A stretch of DNA of 54,951 nucleotides from a virus. The position numbers and the translations under genes are program-made. The notes under the pieces were generated by a model. It did no database searches. It saw only the letters and a list, made by a program, of their open reading frames with translations, and was not told where the DNA came from. Positions within the stretch are counted from its first letter, which is position 1. The number at the start of each line of letters is the position of its first letter. Below are positions 26,772-35,482 of this stretch, piece by piece. The DNA lies in the IMG/VR virus record IMGVR_UViG_3300047157_000021, positions 1-54,951 of that record. The stretch is one strand, 5' to 3'.

Positions 26772-28814
26772 TCACAGTACGTCTTTTGTGTCAAGCCAAT
26801 TTGGGCCTATCTTTGCTTCTAATAATAAGGGTACGTTAAAGTCTATACCCCACTTAACATTTACCAGTTCTGCCAACCTGTCGTTTGCAGAGTTGATAAT
26901 GCGTAGTACTTTGTCCTCTTCATCTGGATGTACATCTATCACTAAGGAATCGTGTACAGAGTTTACGACACATGATTGCATCTTGTTAGCTGTAAGCATC
27001 TTGTCTACATATATCAGAGATATAGGTACGATGTCAGCGGTTGCGAACGATTGCACAGGATAATTTTTAATCTGTGTGAAAAATGTCACACCCCCATGCT
27101 TACGTCTGGTTACATCTGGGAATGCGAACTCACGTCCAGATGGTGTAGTGATCTTGCCTGTGTTGAGGGCTTCTTTGGCTAGAGCCTGATGCCACATACC
27201 AATACCAGAATACTTAGTAGTGAACTGGTTGTAGTACGCAGCCTCTGCCTTGGATCTACCAAAGCCACTGGCACCATACAGAGGTGCGAATGTGTGGGCC
27301 TTAGCTTCCTGTCTGGTCATAGGCTGACCCGCCTCGCTGATAACCTTGGCGGTGTAGCTATGAACGTCGAAGCCAGTAGATACTTCCTTGATGGCTGTAG
27401 TGTCTTGCGCTAGGAATGCAGCGACACGAAACTCAAGCTGGGCCATGTCAGCTTCAATAACTTTACCACCTTCCCAACGTGATATGAATACACGCTTGAC
27501 TGGGAACGTACCACCACGTGGCATGTTCTGCATGTTAGGATTGCGACCTGACAACCGACCAGTAGAGGTGCGGTGCTGTTGCAAGTTCACGTGCAGCATA
27601 CCGTTAGACTTAGTAAAGTCCTCGATGCCACCGACAAAACTCTTGAGGTATGTCTCGACAGCAGACAATCTACGCACGTTCTGTAAGAAGCGCTCAGCAT
27701 CCTTCATGCCTTTGGATCTAGCCACACCCTCAAGGTGCACGAGGTTGTCTTTGCTAGTGCCCCAGCCAGCGTTACTGATCCACTTAGCTGTAGGTGCTAC
27801 GAACCTCAGTCCAGCAACAGTATTGGTATCAGTGTATATAAAGCCAGTAGCGTCACAATTAGTACATCTATTAGTTCTAGCGAATGGAGTTCCATCTTTC
27901 TTTACCTTTCGTACTTGTCCTGTACCATAGCAATCTCTGCATTGATGTGCTTTCTGTTTGAATAGTTTCTCTGAGTGCTGCGATACAGTGGATCTGTACT
28001 CAGAGTCAGGCATACGCTCATCAAATAGATCTGCCCAAACCTTCTTGTCGTATGGCTTGCGGCTGTAGATAACCATAGACAACTGCTCTGTGCTGTTGAC
28101 GTTGACAGGTCTGTCACCCATGAGGTCACTGGCCTGTTCTTCCAAGGCAAACAGTAGCTCATTACGCTCACGCTCAAAGTCATCCTTAACCCTGTACAAC
28201 TCTTCCATGTCAACCTTGAAGCCCCGCTGATAGATACGGGCAAGGTGTACGACAAGCTGTTGCGTCAGCTTGAGTGTGGGTATAAGACCCATAGCATCTT
28301 CGTAACGTGCACTCTGGTTCTGATACAACTGATATGTAGCCTGAAGGTCAGAGATTAGGTACGAAGATAGTTCGTCGTGTGGCATCTCACGTACTGAGTT
28401 ACCATCCTTGAGCCACGCCTTGAGGCTGTCCTGCTTCTGTGTCTCAAGCTCATGTCGTTCAGCACATGCCTCAAGTGACAGAGGTTCTTTCTGTCCACGC
28501 TGCAGTATGTACTCACCCAGCATGGTGTCGTAGACAGGCCCATCATAGGTGAAGCCTGACTCCCACAACCATACTAGATCGTGTGTAGCATTGTGGGCAA
28601 TGAGCAGTGTAGTGAGGTCAAGAGTATCTTGTACCATCTTGTGCCCATCAGGTGTAGGCTCTACGTCTGCATGATCAAATGTAATTACATCTGTAGTGCC
28701 GTCAGTACCTAGCATACCCACCATAACCAAAGAGTTCTCTGGTTCAAATGGATCTAGGTGTAGTTTCTTGTTACGTTTTACTGTTGTGTTTTCTACGTCG
28801 AGGGTCAGTATCAT
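26772..28814 (-). CDS. Family A DNA polymerase with DnaJ-type zinc finger
   Basis: A 680-residue replicative polymerase with 3'-5' exonuclease. Exo motifs: DVE (Asp6, Glu8), Asn75/Asp79, Tyr152/Asp156. Polymerase motifs: A with Asp456, B with Arg501, Lys505, Phe509 and Tyr513, C with His621-Asp622. Between the exonuclease and polymerase domains (about 290-322) is a zinc-binding insert, CRDCYGTG and CTNCDATGF (Cys292, 295, 317, 320), like the DnaJ central repeat. I recall this as a hallmark of HMO-2011-type phages. Phe509 is at the E. coli Phe762 position. All catalytic residues are intact. Confidence 0.95.
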   Translation of the reverse strand: MILTLDVENTTVKRNKKLHLDPFEPENSLVMVGMLGTDGTTDVITFDHADVEPTPDGHKMVQDTLDLTTLLIAHNATHDLVWLWESGFTYDGPVYDTMLGEYILQRGQKEPLSLEACAERHELETQKQDSLKAWLKDGNSVREMPHDELSSYLISDLQATYQLYQNQSARYEDAMGLIPTLKLTQQLVVHLARIYQRGFKVDMEELYRVKDDFERERNELLFALEEQASDLMGDRPVNVNSTEQLSMVIYSRKPYDKKVWADLFDERMPDSEYRSTVSQHSEKLFKQKAHQCRDCYGTGQVRKVKKDGTPFARTNRCTNCDATGFIYTDTNTVAGLRFVAPTAKWISNAGWGTSKDNLVHLEGVARSKGMKDAERFLQNVRRLSAVETYLKSFVGGIEDFTKSNGMLHVNLQQHRTSTGRLSGRNPNMQNMPRGGTFPVKRVFISRWEGGKVIEADMAQLEFRVAAFLAQDTTAIKEVSTGFDVHSYTAKVISEAGQPMTRQEAKAHTFAPLYGASGFGRSKAEAAYYNQFTTKYSGIGMWHQALAKEALNTGKITTPSGREFAFPDVTRRKHGGVTFFTQIKNYPVQSFATADIVPISLIYVDKMLTANKMQSCVVNSVHDSLVIDVHPDEEDKVLRIINSANDRLAELVNVKWGIDFNVPLLLEAKIGPNWLDTKDVL

Positions 28815-28822
28815 ATTATCTC

Positions 28823-29077
28823 CTAAGTTATATTGCCATCATGCCATGTATCCCAATCATCTTCTATTCCATTCTTGTATACCTTGTCAAGATGCTCGTG
28901 AAACTTTTTATCTTCCGCAAAGGAATCTATGGCATTTATGCACTCTTCTAGTGTCAACTCGTTACGTACCATTGCATTGTGTAGGCGTATCTCACATATT
29001 GATTTTGCTGTAGTCATATTACTAAGTCTCCTTTCTGTTGCACGTTCTCTTTCCTCTTGTGTCATAGGTCTAATCAT
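28823..29077 (-). CDS. Hypothetical early protein
   Basis: This 84-residue charged, helical protein lies directly upstream of the polymerase gene. Its N-terminus is Arg/Glu-rich and the C-terminus acidic (EDDWDTWHDGNIT). Overlap by ATGA with 29074 indicates coupling. No family recognised. Confidence 0.5.
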   Translation of the reverse strand: MIRPMTQEERERATERRLSNMTTAKSICEIRLHNAMVRNELTLEECINAIDSFAEDKKFHEHLDKVYKNGIEDDWDTWHDGNIT

Positions 29078-29295
29078 CTACCCGCTTCCTCTAAACAAAA
29101 ACCACAAGTACTATTCTGCGCTGGGCCACCGCAAGTTAAACAAGTCTGCCACTTCTCATCTTCCAGACCTCTCTTTACTAATGTTACAAACCCTACGTCA
29201 AAGATAGCCATGAATGTCTCAGGGTCACACTCTACTTGTAGTGTAGCACTACCGTCCTCGTGTTCTTCTATGTCTGTTACTTTTATTTTACTCAT
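29074..29295 (-). CDS. Small protein with zinc-ribbon-like cysteines
   Basis: This 73-residue protein has a beta-rich first half and a C-terminal CLTCGG...CGFC arrangement (two CxxC pairs, about residues 52-67), likely one zinc ion. It overlaps the membrane peptide at 29288 by eight bases, and 28823 by four. It may bind nucleic acid; no function known. Confidence 0.5.
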   Translation of the reverse strand: MSKIKVTDIEEHEDGSATLQVECDPETFMAIFDVGFVTLVKRGLEDEKWQTCLTCGGPAQNSTCGFCLEEAGR

Positions 29296-29446
29296 TGTTT
29301 ACTCCTATACATGGTAGCAAGATTGATAGCTTACAATACTTTGGATACTCGTCATACGTCATAGCTATCAGTACTGGTGGTGCAGCGATCAGTAAAGCTA
29401 CAATAGCTGACGCCTTGATTGCACCGTTAATGTTACCTCTCATCAT
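29288..29446 (-). CDS. 52-residue membrane peptide
   Basis: ATG 29446 overlaps the ThyX stop (ATGA). The peptide starts MMRGNINGAIKAS and has one membrane helix (about residues 12-29). A polar tail with two Cys follows, and the stop overlaps the 29295 start region. It is tightly coupled on both sides, which supports translation. Function unknown. Confidence 0.55.
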   Translation of the reverse strand: MMRGNINGAIKASAIVALLIAAPPVLIAMTYDEYPKYCKLSILLPCIGVNNE

Positions 29447-30096
29447 TCATTCTCCCTTAATGCTTTCCATGATACAGGGAACAGCTTAGCCATCTCTGTG
29501 TCAATGTGACCAGCTACAACCTGTGTCTCGTACTGTGTGTCAGGCTTACAACGTAGGTTGCACATGTCAGCAAATGCATCCAAGCTACCTGACCAGTACC
29601 ACTCAGTGACCATGCTCTGAGGCAGTACCATACGTGCTTGCTCTGGGCATACACCATGTTCTAATAACTCGTTGTAACTGCGTAGTGTAGTGTGGTTGTA
29701 AAAACTTATGATGTCAGGATCAGGATAAGTGACCCCTTCACTACCCTGTTTAGCATCTACGCTACGTCCACGCCACTCTGTTGGCTGATAGAACTCAGGC
29801 TCATGGTCAACATACCTACGGCTGATCTCATTCCACCGTAGGAACTTATGCTTGACTAGCTGACGTGCCACAAACACAGGTGCCTTAACGTGGAAGCTGG
29901 CAAAGCAGTGCCCAAAGGGGCTGATGTGCTTGTGCTTGGCGAGGTAACGTATGAGCTTGGCATCCTTGTCTTTCAACTTAGGTGGCCCCCATACGTCACT
30001 CGTATCCATCTCGCTACGCTTACCAAAACTTACTCTTGCCGCATTAGCCACAGATAAGTCTGTACCCATGTGGTCTACGTAAAATGTTTGTATCAT
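29443..30096 (-). CDS. thyX: Flavin-dependent thymidylate synthase ThyX
   Basis: This 217-residue enzyme makes dTMP from dUMP with FAD, NADPH and methylene-tetrahydrofolate. Signature: KHK-x7-S at residues 82-92 followed by RRY, the place of the RHR-x7-S motif, here with both Arg changed to Lys. FGHCFASFHVKAPVFVARQL before it and PQSMVTEWYW after it match the family. Length is normal. It overlaps a membrane peptide on each side by ATGA. It feeds the DNA polymerase with dTTP. Confidence 0.9.
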   Translation of the reverse strand: MIQTFYVDHMGTDLSVANAARVSFGKRSEMDTSDVWGPPKLKDKDAKLIRYLAKHKHISPFGHCFASFHVKAPVFVARQLVKHKFLRWNEISRRYVDHEPEFYQPTEWRGRSVDAKQGSEGVTYPDPDIISFYNHTTLRSYNELLEHGVCPEQARMVLPQSMVTEWYWSGSLDAFADMCNLRCKPDTQYETQVVAGHIDTEMAKLFPVSWKALRENE

Positions 30097-30182
30097 TTAT
30101 TTACCTCGCTAATTATTATATATACTATACCGCAGATAAGAAATAACAGTATCATAAGTGCTGTCAATGCTTCTCCTATCAT
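30093..30182 (-). CDS. 29-residue membrane peptide
   Basis: MIGEALTALMILLFLICG...: one hydrophobic helix of about 20 residues with a short charged tail. ATG 30182 overlaps the transporter stop (ATGA), and its TGA overlaps the ThyX ATG. Coupling on both sides is the main evidence that it is made. Confidence 0.5.
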   Translation of the reverse strand: MIGEALTALMILLFLICGIVYIIISEVNK

Positions 30183-30610
30183 CCTACTCTCCCCACAAAC
30201 TTAGCTATGTGGTTTACGAATGGCAATAGACTTAGTGCCATCAAAAGATTAACACCAGTGTGTATCAGTGCAATACGCAAGGTGTCTCCTCTTGGCATAC
30301 CGTCAGACACTAACAGACCAGCCAACCAGATCGTACCTGTAGTACCTATGTTAGCCCCAAGCACAGCAGCCACAGCAGAAGGTAAGGGTAGCACACCTGA
30401 TGCAACCAAGGCGATGATAGCTGTAGTGCTAAGACTACTACTCTGCCATGCCAGTGTCATAACGATTGCCCCAAAGAACATGTAGATAGGATTGCCCAAG
30501 AACCACTGCAAGTGATCTATGTTACCCATGCTTTTCATACCGCCGCTAAACATCTTGAGGCCAATGTAAAATACCACAAGCCCAATGCTTGTATACAAAT
30601 AGTTGTTCAT
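30179..30610 (-). CDS. Na+/phosphate cotransporter half (NptA/PF02690-like)
   Basis: A 143-residue membrane protein with about four helices and the hallmark QSSS motif (residues 56-59) plus GANIGTT (85-91) of type II sodium/phosphate cotransporters. Cellular proteins carry two such repeats and are over twice as long; here only one is present, so it may act as a dimer or modify the host transporter. As an auxiliary gene it could raise phosphate uptake for DNA synthesis. It overlaps the helicase stop by ATGA. Confidence 0.8.
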   Translation of the reverse strand: MNNYLYTSIGLVVFYIGLKMFSGGMKSMGNIDHLQWFLGNPIYMFFGAIVMTLAWQSSSLSTTAIIALVASGVLPLPSAVAAVLGANIGTTGTIWLAGLLVSDGMPRGDTLRIALIHTGVNLLMALSLLPFVNHIAKFVGRVG

Positions 30611-31830
30611 GCTACGTACCTTCCTATCTTGTATTCCAAATCAGTGTGCACAATACCATGCCACCCTGACAATTTGTTCTTTACCACATTGATGTGGCGT
30701 TGGTTATCTTCTTCCTCTTGCCCTTCAACTGTAGGGTTCTTAGAGATCATCAGCATGAGGTCAGCTTCCGCTGCCTTACCTGTACGTGAGCCTTCCATCA
30801 TAGCTTGGTTGAGTACAACCTTACCCTCTGCATCAGCAGATAGCTGAGACATGTAGAACATGGCACACTCTTGCTGCTTGGCAATCTGCCTTGCATGAAT
30901 AGCGTTAGCTTTGAGTGCTTCGTCAGGACGTGAGAAGCCAGCAGTGCGAGCAAACTTGTCACCCATGTCTAGTATAACTATGTCAGGCTTGTATGACTTG
31001 CACACAGACTCGACCCAGTTCATGTCACGTCCTGTTGCATCCTTGAACATCAACTGTGGACGTATCTTGTTGAACATAGCTAGAGCCTTGTCTCTGTTCT
31101 TAGCTACCTCATACTTGTCCATGCCAGTACATGCTGTAATGTAGCGGTGTACTACACGATGATAGCCTTCTTCATTGCACATGATAACGACACGTGCGCC
31201 CTGTGCACAGAAGCCATTAGGCCCAGCTACAAGTGAGGCATGGAAGGATGTCTTACCTGTGTTAGGGCGCGCCCCTACCTCTACCAAGTGACCAGCATTG
31301 ATGCCCTCAACCTTACGTGTAAGGGTTGGGATGTTGAACGTCCAACGTGTCTCAAGGTCATTGAGTGCAAGGATAGTGTCAAGGTCAATGTCTTCCCACT
31401 CCACCTTGAGGTTAGGCGTGAAGTCATCGCCGTACTGCTCAAGCATAAGGCGTAATGGCTCCAACGTAGACTTGCTACCGTTGACATAATCAAAGCCAAG
31501 ATTGGCAATGTCCTCACCAATTACCTGTTGAAATAACTTAGATAGCACCTCTTGTGCTATGTCACTGCCCATAGGTACTTCTTTGGCTACCTTGTAGAAC
31601 AAGGCAGAGTACGCCTGTTTCTGTGCTGTAGTAAGTGTAGGGTTGTTAGCCATGAACAAGGCTTCGATTTCAGCAGGAGTGACGCTACGCTCGTAGGTTG
31701 ACATAGCCTTGTCGATAGACTGCTTGATCTTCTGAACGTCTTTACTGAACAAGCGATCAGGACAACGTGCACCTCGATGCTCGTCGTAAAATTCCTTGTC
31801 CATAAGACTGCGGATGAGTGATAGTTCCAT
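30607..31830 (-). CDS. Replicative DNA helicase, DnaB/T7 gp4 type
   Basis: This 407-residue RecA-fold helicase has Walker A GARPNTGKT (186-194) and Walker B DIVILDMGD (about 283-291). An FYMSQL stretch and an EGSRTGKAAEADLML segment are typical of the DnaB C-terminal domain. The N-terminal 140 residues are helical and lack the primase. It unwinds DNA at the fork. It starts at the stop of the primase gene (one-base overlap), so the two are made together. Confidence 0.9.
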   Translation of the reverse strand: MELSLIRSLMDKEFYDEHRGARCPDRLFSKDVQKIKQSIDKAMSTYERSVTPAEIEALFMANNPTLTTAQKQAYSALFYKVAKEVPMGSDIAQEVLSKLFQQVIGEDIANLGFDYVNGSKSTLEPLRLMLEQYGDDFTPNLKVEWEDIDLDTILALNDLETRWTFNIPTLTRKVEGINAGHLVEVGARPNTGKTSFHASLVAGPNGFCAQGARVVIMCNEEGYHRVVHRYITACTGMDKYEVAKNRDKALAMFNKIRPQLMFKDATGRDMNWVESVCKSYKPDIVILDMGDKFARTAGFSRPDEALKANAIHARQIAKQQECAMFYMSQLSADAEGKVVLNQAMMEGSRTGKAAEADLMLMISKNPTVEGQEEEDNQRHINVVKNKLSGWHGIVHTDLEYKIGRYVA

Positions 31831-32597
31831 TATACATTATCTCCTAGTGTTGTCAGACTTAGTATGTCTGTGGGGTCACGATACTTTAGATCGTCATTGA
31901 TACGTAAAACTTTTATCGTGGATACGTAGCCACGTAACTCTCTTGCGAATTGCAGTGTCTTAGGTAATGCGTCAGGGTCAAGCGCAATAATAATAGTTGA
32001 GAACTGCGACAAGTACGTCTTGTGTGCGTCAGTTAATGATGTACCCAACACTGCCACCCCGACAAATACATCACTACCAATAGCCGCTGCACTTACGCAG
32101 TCCTCAACCACTACAGCCGTTTTACCACATCCATGAGCGTAGGGCAATCTGTTTTTTCCATAGCGTTTCCACTTAGGAATACGGATGCCCAACGATCTGC
32201 CTGTAGCATCGACCATTACTCCATCGTGTATAACAGGGAACACTACACGATGTTCTTTTACATCATACATAAGACCCAATACCTTGGGGTCAAGATCCCA
32301 CTTGTCACAGAAGTCACGTATCTTTAAGTGATCCCGCACCAAATAGTCTGGCTTGGAAAAAGATACAGCGTGTGTCTCTTCTGCAACAGAACCTAAGCTC
32401 TTACGTATGTCATCAGCAGATAGCTGAGTACGTGTACCACCTGACGTACCACACCCAGCCTTGTAACAGTTCCAAATAATTGATCCCATATTGTTAGTGA
32501 TTGTAAACGTATTACGCCCATTACATTTAGGACATGTCATACGTTTAGTTTCACCATTAGATAGTGATATATCATTCAGTATACTGTTAATATTCAT
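31830..32597 (-). CDS. DNA primase, T7 gp4 N-terminal type
   Basis: This 255-residue primase has a zinc-binding domain with Cys22, Cys25, Cys44 and Cys49, and a TOPRIM domain with VVVEDCVSA (Glu) and IIALDPDA (Asp-x-Asp). It synthesises RNA primers for the lagging strand. In T7 this is fused to the helicase; here they are adjacent separate genes. Confidence 0.9.
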   Translation of the reverse strand: MNINSILNDISLSNGETKRMTCPKCNGRNTFTITNNMGSIIWNCYKAGCGTSGGTRTQLSADDIRKSLGSVAEETHAVSFSKPDYLVRDHLKIRDFCDKWDLDPKVLGLMYDVKEHRVVFPVIHDGVMVDATGRSLGIRIPKWKRYGKNRLPYAHGCGKTAVVVEDCVSAAAIGSDVFVGVAVLGTSLTDAHKTYLSQFSTIIIALDPDALPKTLQFARELRGYVSTIKVLRINDDLKYRDPTDILSLTTLGDNV

Positions 32598-32631
32598 TGT
32601 ATAATCTTTCTGTGTTGCTCACTTAGTTCGA

Positions 32632-33723
32632 TTATATAAGCGATTCGTTTCGTTGTGTCAATGCATTATTTGCACTGACGTAAGTATGTTTCACATATGG
32701 TTTCACAGAAGACACATGATTGTGTCCTGTCACCGCCATGACTTGGGGCAATGATACACCTGCCTCAACCATCTGTGTTACACCAGTCCTACGCAAGTCC
32801 ATAAGACGTAGCTCTTCTGGTAGTTCAGCTAACCGCATGACCCTTCTACCCACTTTGGATAGTCGTTCCATAGCATATGGTTTGTACACCCTACCCATAG
32901 GTCTAGGATGAGGTACTACGAAATGAGTAAGCGTCTGATACATAGCCCGTTGCTCCTTCAACATCTCACACAGATCATCTGATACTGGTAGTGACACGTC
33001 AGATCTACGCTTGCTCTGCTCAAGGTTAAGCCTCTTACCTTCAAGATCTAGGCTATGCCATTGTAACATACGCATGTCACCTAGTCGCTGACACCACTCG
33101 TATGCCATCTGAACAATCAGACCCACACTCCTGTACTCAAAGTCACTGTAAGCAACCTCAAGAAATCTAACCACATTGTCGTGTGTCCATACCACCTTTC
33201 GTTGAGGTGGAGACTTACGCTTGATGTTAGCCCAAGGATTATATGTGGTATGCTCCATCTGTATCGCATAGTTGTACACCCTACTTGCACAGGTTGCCGC
33301 ATGATTAGCAAAACTTACACCACGTTTGACCCATTCTTCATATGCCCTCTTTGCAACCTTAGCGGTAACGTGTTCAAACTTACGACCACCCATTGTCTGG
33401 TGCAGTATGGTAAGAAAGTACCTGTAGTCCACCTTAGTTGTATCACGTAACATATTGAAATCATTAGACCTATAGTAAAAGTTAATAAGATCTGTGACCT
33501 TGCTGCTCGACTTGATATGCCCAACCTTAAGTTGTTCTTCACGCCACGCATCAATAGCCTTGTTATGCTTACGGACAATCTGACGCACCTGCTTTAGGTC
33601 ACTCCCATACTCCTCACGTTTAACCAGACCCTCATCGACTAACATCTGAGGTGGGTTGAAGCGGTATGAGATCACCCCAGAGGGTGATTCTCGTTCTTGT
33701 ACATAGCGTGGAAGTTTAGGCAA
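32632..33723 (-). CDS. int: Tyrosine recombinase / integrase
   Basis: A 363-residue phage integrase. The C-terminal catalytic domain has Arg213 (CQRLGDMRML), Lys near 238, Asp-Leu-Arg-Arg at 309-312 (second Arg; Asp replaces the usual His before it), His334 in TGHNH and the probable nucleophile Tyr343 in KPYVKHTY. The N-terminal half is a basic SAM-like DNA-binding domain. It could mediate lysogeny or resolve genome multimers. No excisionase or clear attP is seen beside it. It sits between DUF932 and the primase. Confidence 0.9.
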   Translation of the reverse strand: MPKLPRYVQERESPSGVISYRFNPPQMLVDEGLVKREEYGSDLKQVRQIVRKHNKAIDAWREEQLKVGHIKSSSKVTDLINFYYRSNDFNMLRDTTKVDYRYFLTILHQTMGGRKFEHVTAKVAKRAYEEWVKRGVSFANHAATCASRVYNYAIQMEHTTYNPWANIKRKSPPQRKVVWTHDNVVRFLEVAYSDFEYRSVGLIVQMAYEWCQRLGDMRMLQWHSLDLEGKRLNLEQSKRRSDVSLPVSDDLCEMLKEQRAMYQTLTHFVVPHPRPMGRVYKPYAMERLSKVGRRVMRLAELPEELRLMDLRRTGVTQMVEAGVSLPQVMAVTGHNHVSSVKPYVKHTYVSANNALTQRNESLI

Positions 33724-34572
33724 TTATGCAGCCTCCAACTGAATGAAACGATCATCAGATACCCACTTAGATACCTCTTGCTCACGTGACCACATGCTTA
33801 CAGCCTGTGTGTCATTGCCAGTGTTACGCAGGTTGAAACCATTACGCTCATCAGCATATGATGCATAGTTAGTGAAGGCAGAATATAGTGCCCACTTGTT
33901 GTGACCACGTTGTGAAGCCTCTTGCATGTATAAGCTGTACATCTTCTCAGCCTTGCGCTTAGAGTTAATCATGCTCTCAAGCAGTGAGCTTACATCTACA
34001 TACTTGAGGTCAGTCTGTGCCCACACTTGCATCTTACTGGCTTCTTCGTAGAAGTCCTTACGTGCACGTGTCAGTTCATAGATAAAACTTTCCATAGTAA
34101 AGTTAGATGTATTCTTCTTACGCACCTTGTCATACTCTCCACGTATCATGCCATTGGTACAGTAGAAATCAATAGCACCAAAGTAAACTTGGTTGCTGCA
34201 TGATCCATCAATACCATGTAATGATATAATACGATTGCCAATCTCTGTAGTATGCTTGTCTGTTTCAACAACAGTTTTCATGTTAGGCAGGGTGATGTCG
34301 AGCATAGCCCATGCCCCATTACGTGCGGTACGCCAGTTCATCTGGGCATCTTTCACCTCATCAAAGGATAGTTCATCTGTCACTGTGTCAAGGACACCAC
34401 GATAGAAGTCACCATGTGATGCACAGGTAAACGTGCTACCTACCACGCCAAGGTATTCACCTGACGTAGCATTGATGACATACTTCTTGTCCTTTACTTT
34501 GGTAGGTTCAAACTCTACATCAAAGTCCATGTACTCAGGGATGATGTCATCATTAATTATATCAAAAGCCAT
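33724..34572 (-). CDS. DUF932 protein
   Basis: This 282-residue protein matches the DUF932 phage/plasmid-like family: LGVVGSTFTCASHGDFY, then SLHGIDGSCSN..VYFGAIDFYCTNGM. Members are common on phages and plasmids and often lie near replication genes; their function is not firmly known. It ends one base before the integrase start. Confidence 0.8.
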   Translation of the reverse strand: MAFDIINDDIIPEYMDFDVEFEPTKVKDKKYVINATSGEYLGVVGSTFTCASHGDFYRGVLDTVTDELSFDEVKDAQMNWRTARNGAWAMLDITLPNMKTVVETDKHTTEIGNRIISLHGIDGSCSNQVYFGAIDFYCTNGMIRGEYDKVRKKNTSNFTMESFIYELTRARKDFYEEASKMQVWAQTDLKYVDVSSLLESMINSKRKAEKMYSLYMQEASQRGHNKWALYSAFTNYASYADERNGFNLRNTGNDTQAVSMWSREQEVSKWVSDDRFIQLEAA

Positions 34573-34621
34573 ACTATTATCTCCTTATGTTTAGTATGCG
34601 GCAACTGTGCCATAGTTATGT

Positions 34622-34637
34622 AGGGGATACTACCCCT
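34622..34637. other. Short hairpin between SleB-like and DUF932 genes
   Basis: AGGGG / CCCCT with a 6-base loop in the 82-base gap between 34655 and 34572. There is no T run, so termination is doubtful; it may tune expression of the genes downstream. Confidence 0.3.
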
Positions 34638-34654
34638 GTACTAGTAACGATAAG

Positions 34655-35041
34655 CTATTTGTAGAACAGGTGTGACCCATAAGTCACAGTGTACTCTAGT
34701 TTGTCAGCCCAGTAGGGCCGTACATAGTTTGCATGGTAGTGCGTGGCACCTAATGTGATGTCCGTCACGTCACCCTGCATTACATCTGCTGCTACCATCT
34801 GGGCATAGGCCCATGCATACGGCTCACGTGGTCTGTCGGATCTACCATCACAGTACCAACTGAACTGACAGGTGCCATCACTACGTGACTGCTTGACCAC
34901 AGAGCATACATCATCTGGGAATTTGTCATGCTGTACACGATTGATGACCACATGAGCTACGGCATACTGCCCTGTCATGGTATCACTACGTGCCTCAAAG
35001 TATACGTTCAGTGCAAGGCACATCAATGCTGCTTCAATCAT
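34655..35041 (-). CDS. SleB-type cell wall hydrolase
   Basis: This 128-residue protein matches the Hydrolase_2 (SleB/CwlJ) family: LALNVYFEARSD with catalytic Glu16, AVAHVVINRV, CQFSWYCDG and GATHYHANYVRPYW. It cleaves peptidoglycan (lytic transglycosylase or amidase). It has no signal peptide. It lies in the early unit, away from the holin-GH108 lysis genes, so its timing may differ from the main endolysin. Confidence 0.85.
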   Translation of the reverse strand: MIEAALMCLALNVYFEARSDTMTGQYAVAHVVINRVQHDKFPDDVCSVVKQSRSDGTCQFSWYCDGRSDRPREPYAWAYAQMVAADVMQGDVTDITLGATHYHANYVRPYWADKLEYTVTYGSHLFYK

Positions 35042-35089
35042 TTAGTATTCCTCTTGGGTAAGGGTGTGTCTGACCAATCATCACAGGGG

Positions 35090-35482
35090 TCATCCGTTGG
35101 CACTGGCTTCTTCTCCTGATGTGTAGACTGATATAAATATACGTGTTCCATCGCCATCGCTCTCGCTGTCTGAGATGAGGCGCACTTCATTACCTGCATC
35201 TGCATATTGCTTTAGCTTTTGTATGCTAATGCGTCTATCACCTCGCTTGCCGCTGCGATAGAATGTGATGTCAGCCTCTGTGCCATCAATGTATTCGCCT
35301 GTGATAGTGAACTTGTTACGTTCAAATCTATCTTTCTCAGAGTTATAAAACTGTTCTGTAAAAAACTTGTCGGTGTAGTCCATACCAAAGTCTTCTAGCA
35401 AAAAACTTTGAACAGTTTTGTTGGCGTCAATGATACTCTTATCAAGCATCGTGTTAGTCAGTTTTATTCTAGCGTCTGTCAT
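35090..35482 (-). CDS. Hypothetical early protein
   Basis: This 130-residue mixed alpha/beta protein (TDARIKLTNTMLDKSIIDAN at the start, a basic YRSGKRGDRR stretch near residue 75) matches no family I recognise. Its start overlaps the stop of 35479 by four bases (ATGA). Confidence 0.5.
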   Translation of the reverse strand: MTDARIKLTNTMLDKSIIDANKTVQSFLLEDFGMDYTDKFFTEQFYNSEKDRFERNKFTITGEYIDGTEADITFYRSGKRGDRRISIQKLKQYADAGNEVRLISDSESDGDGTRIFISVYTSGEEASANG

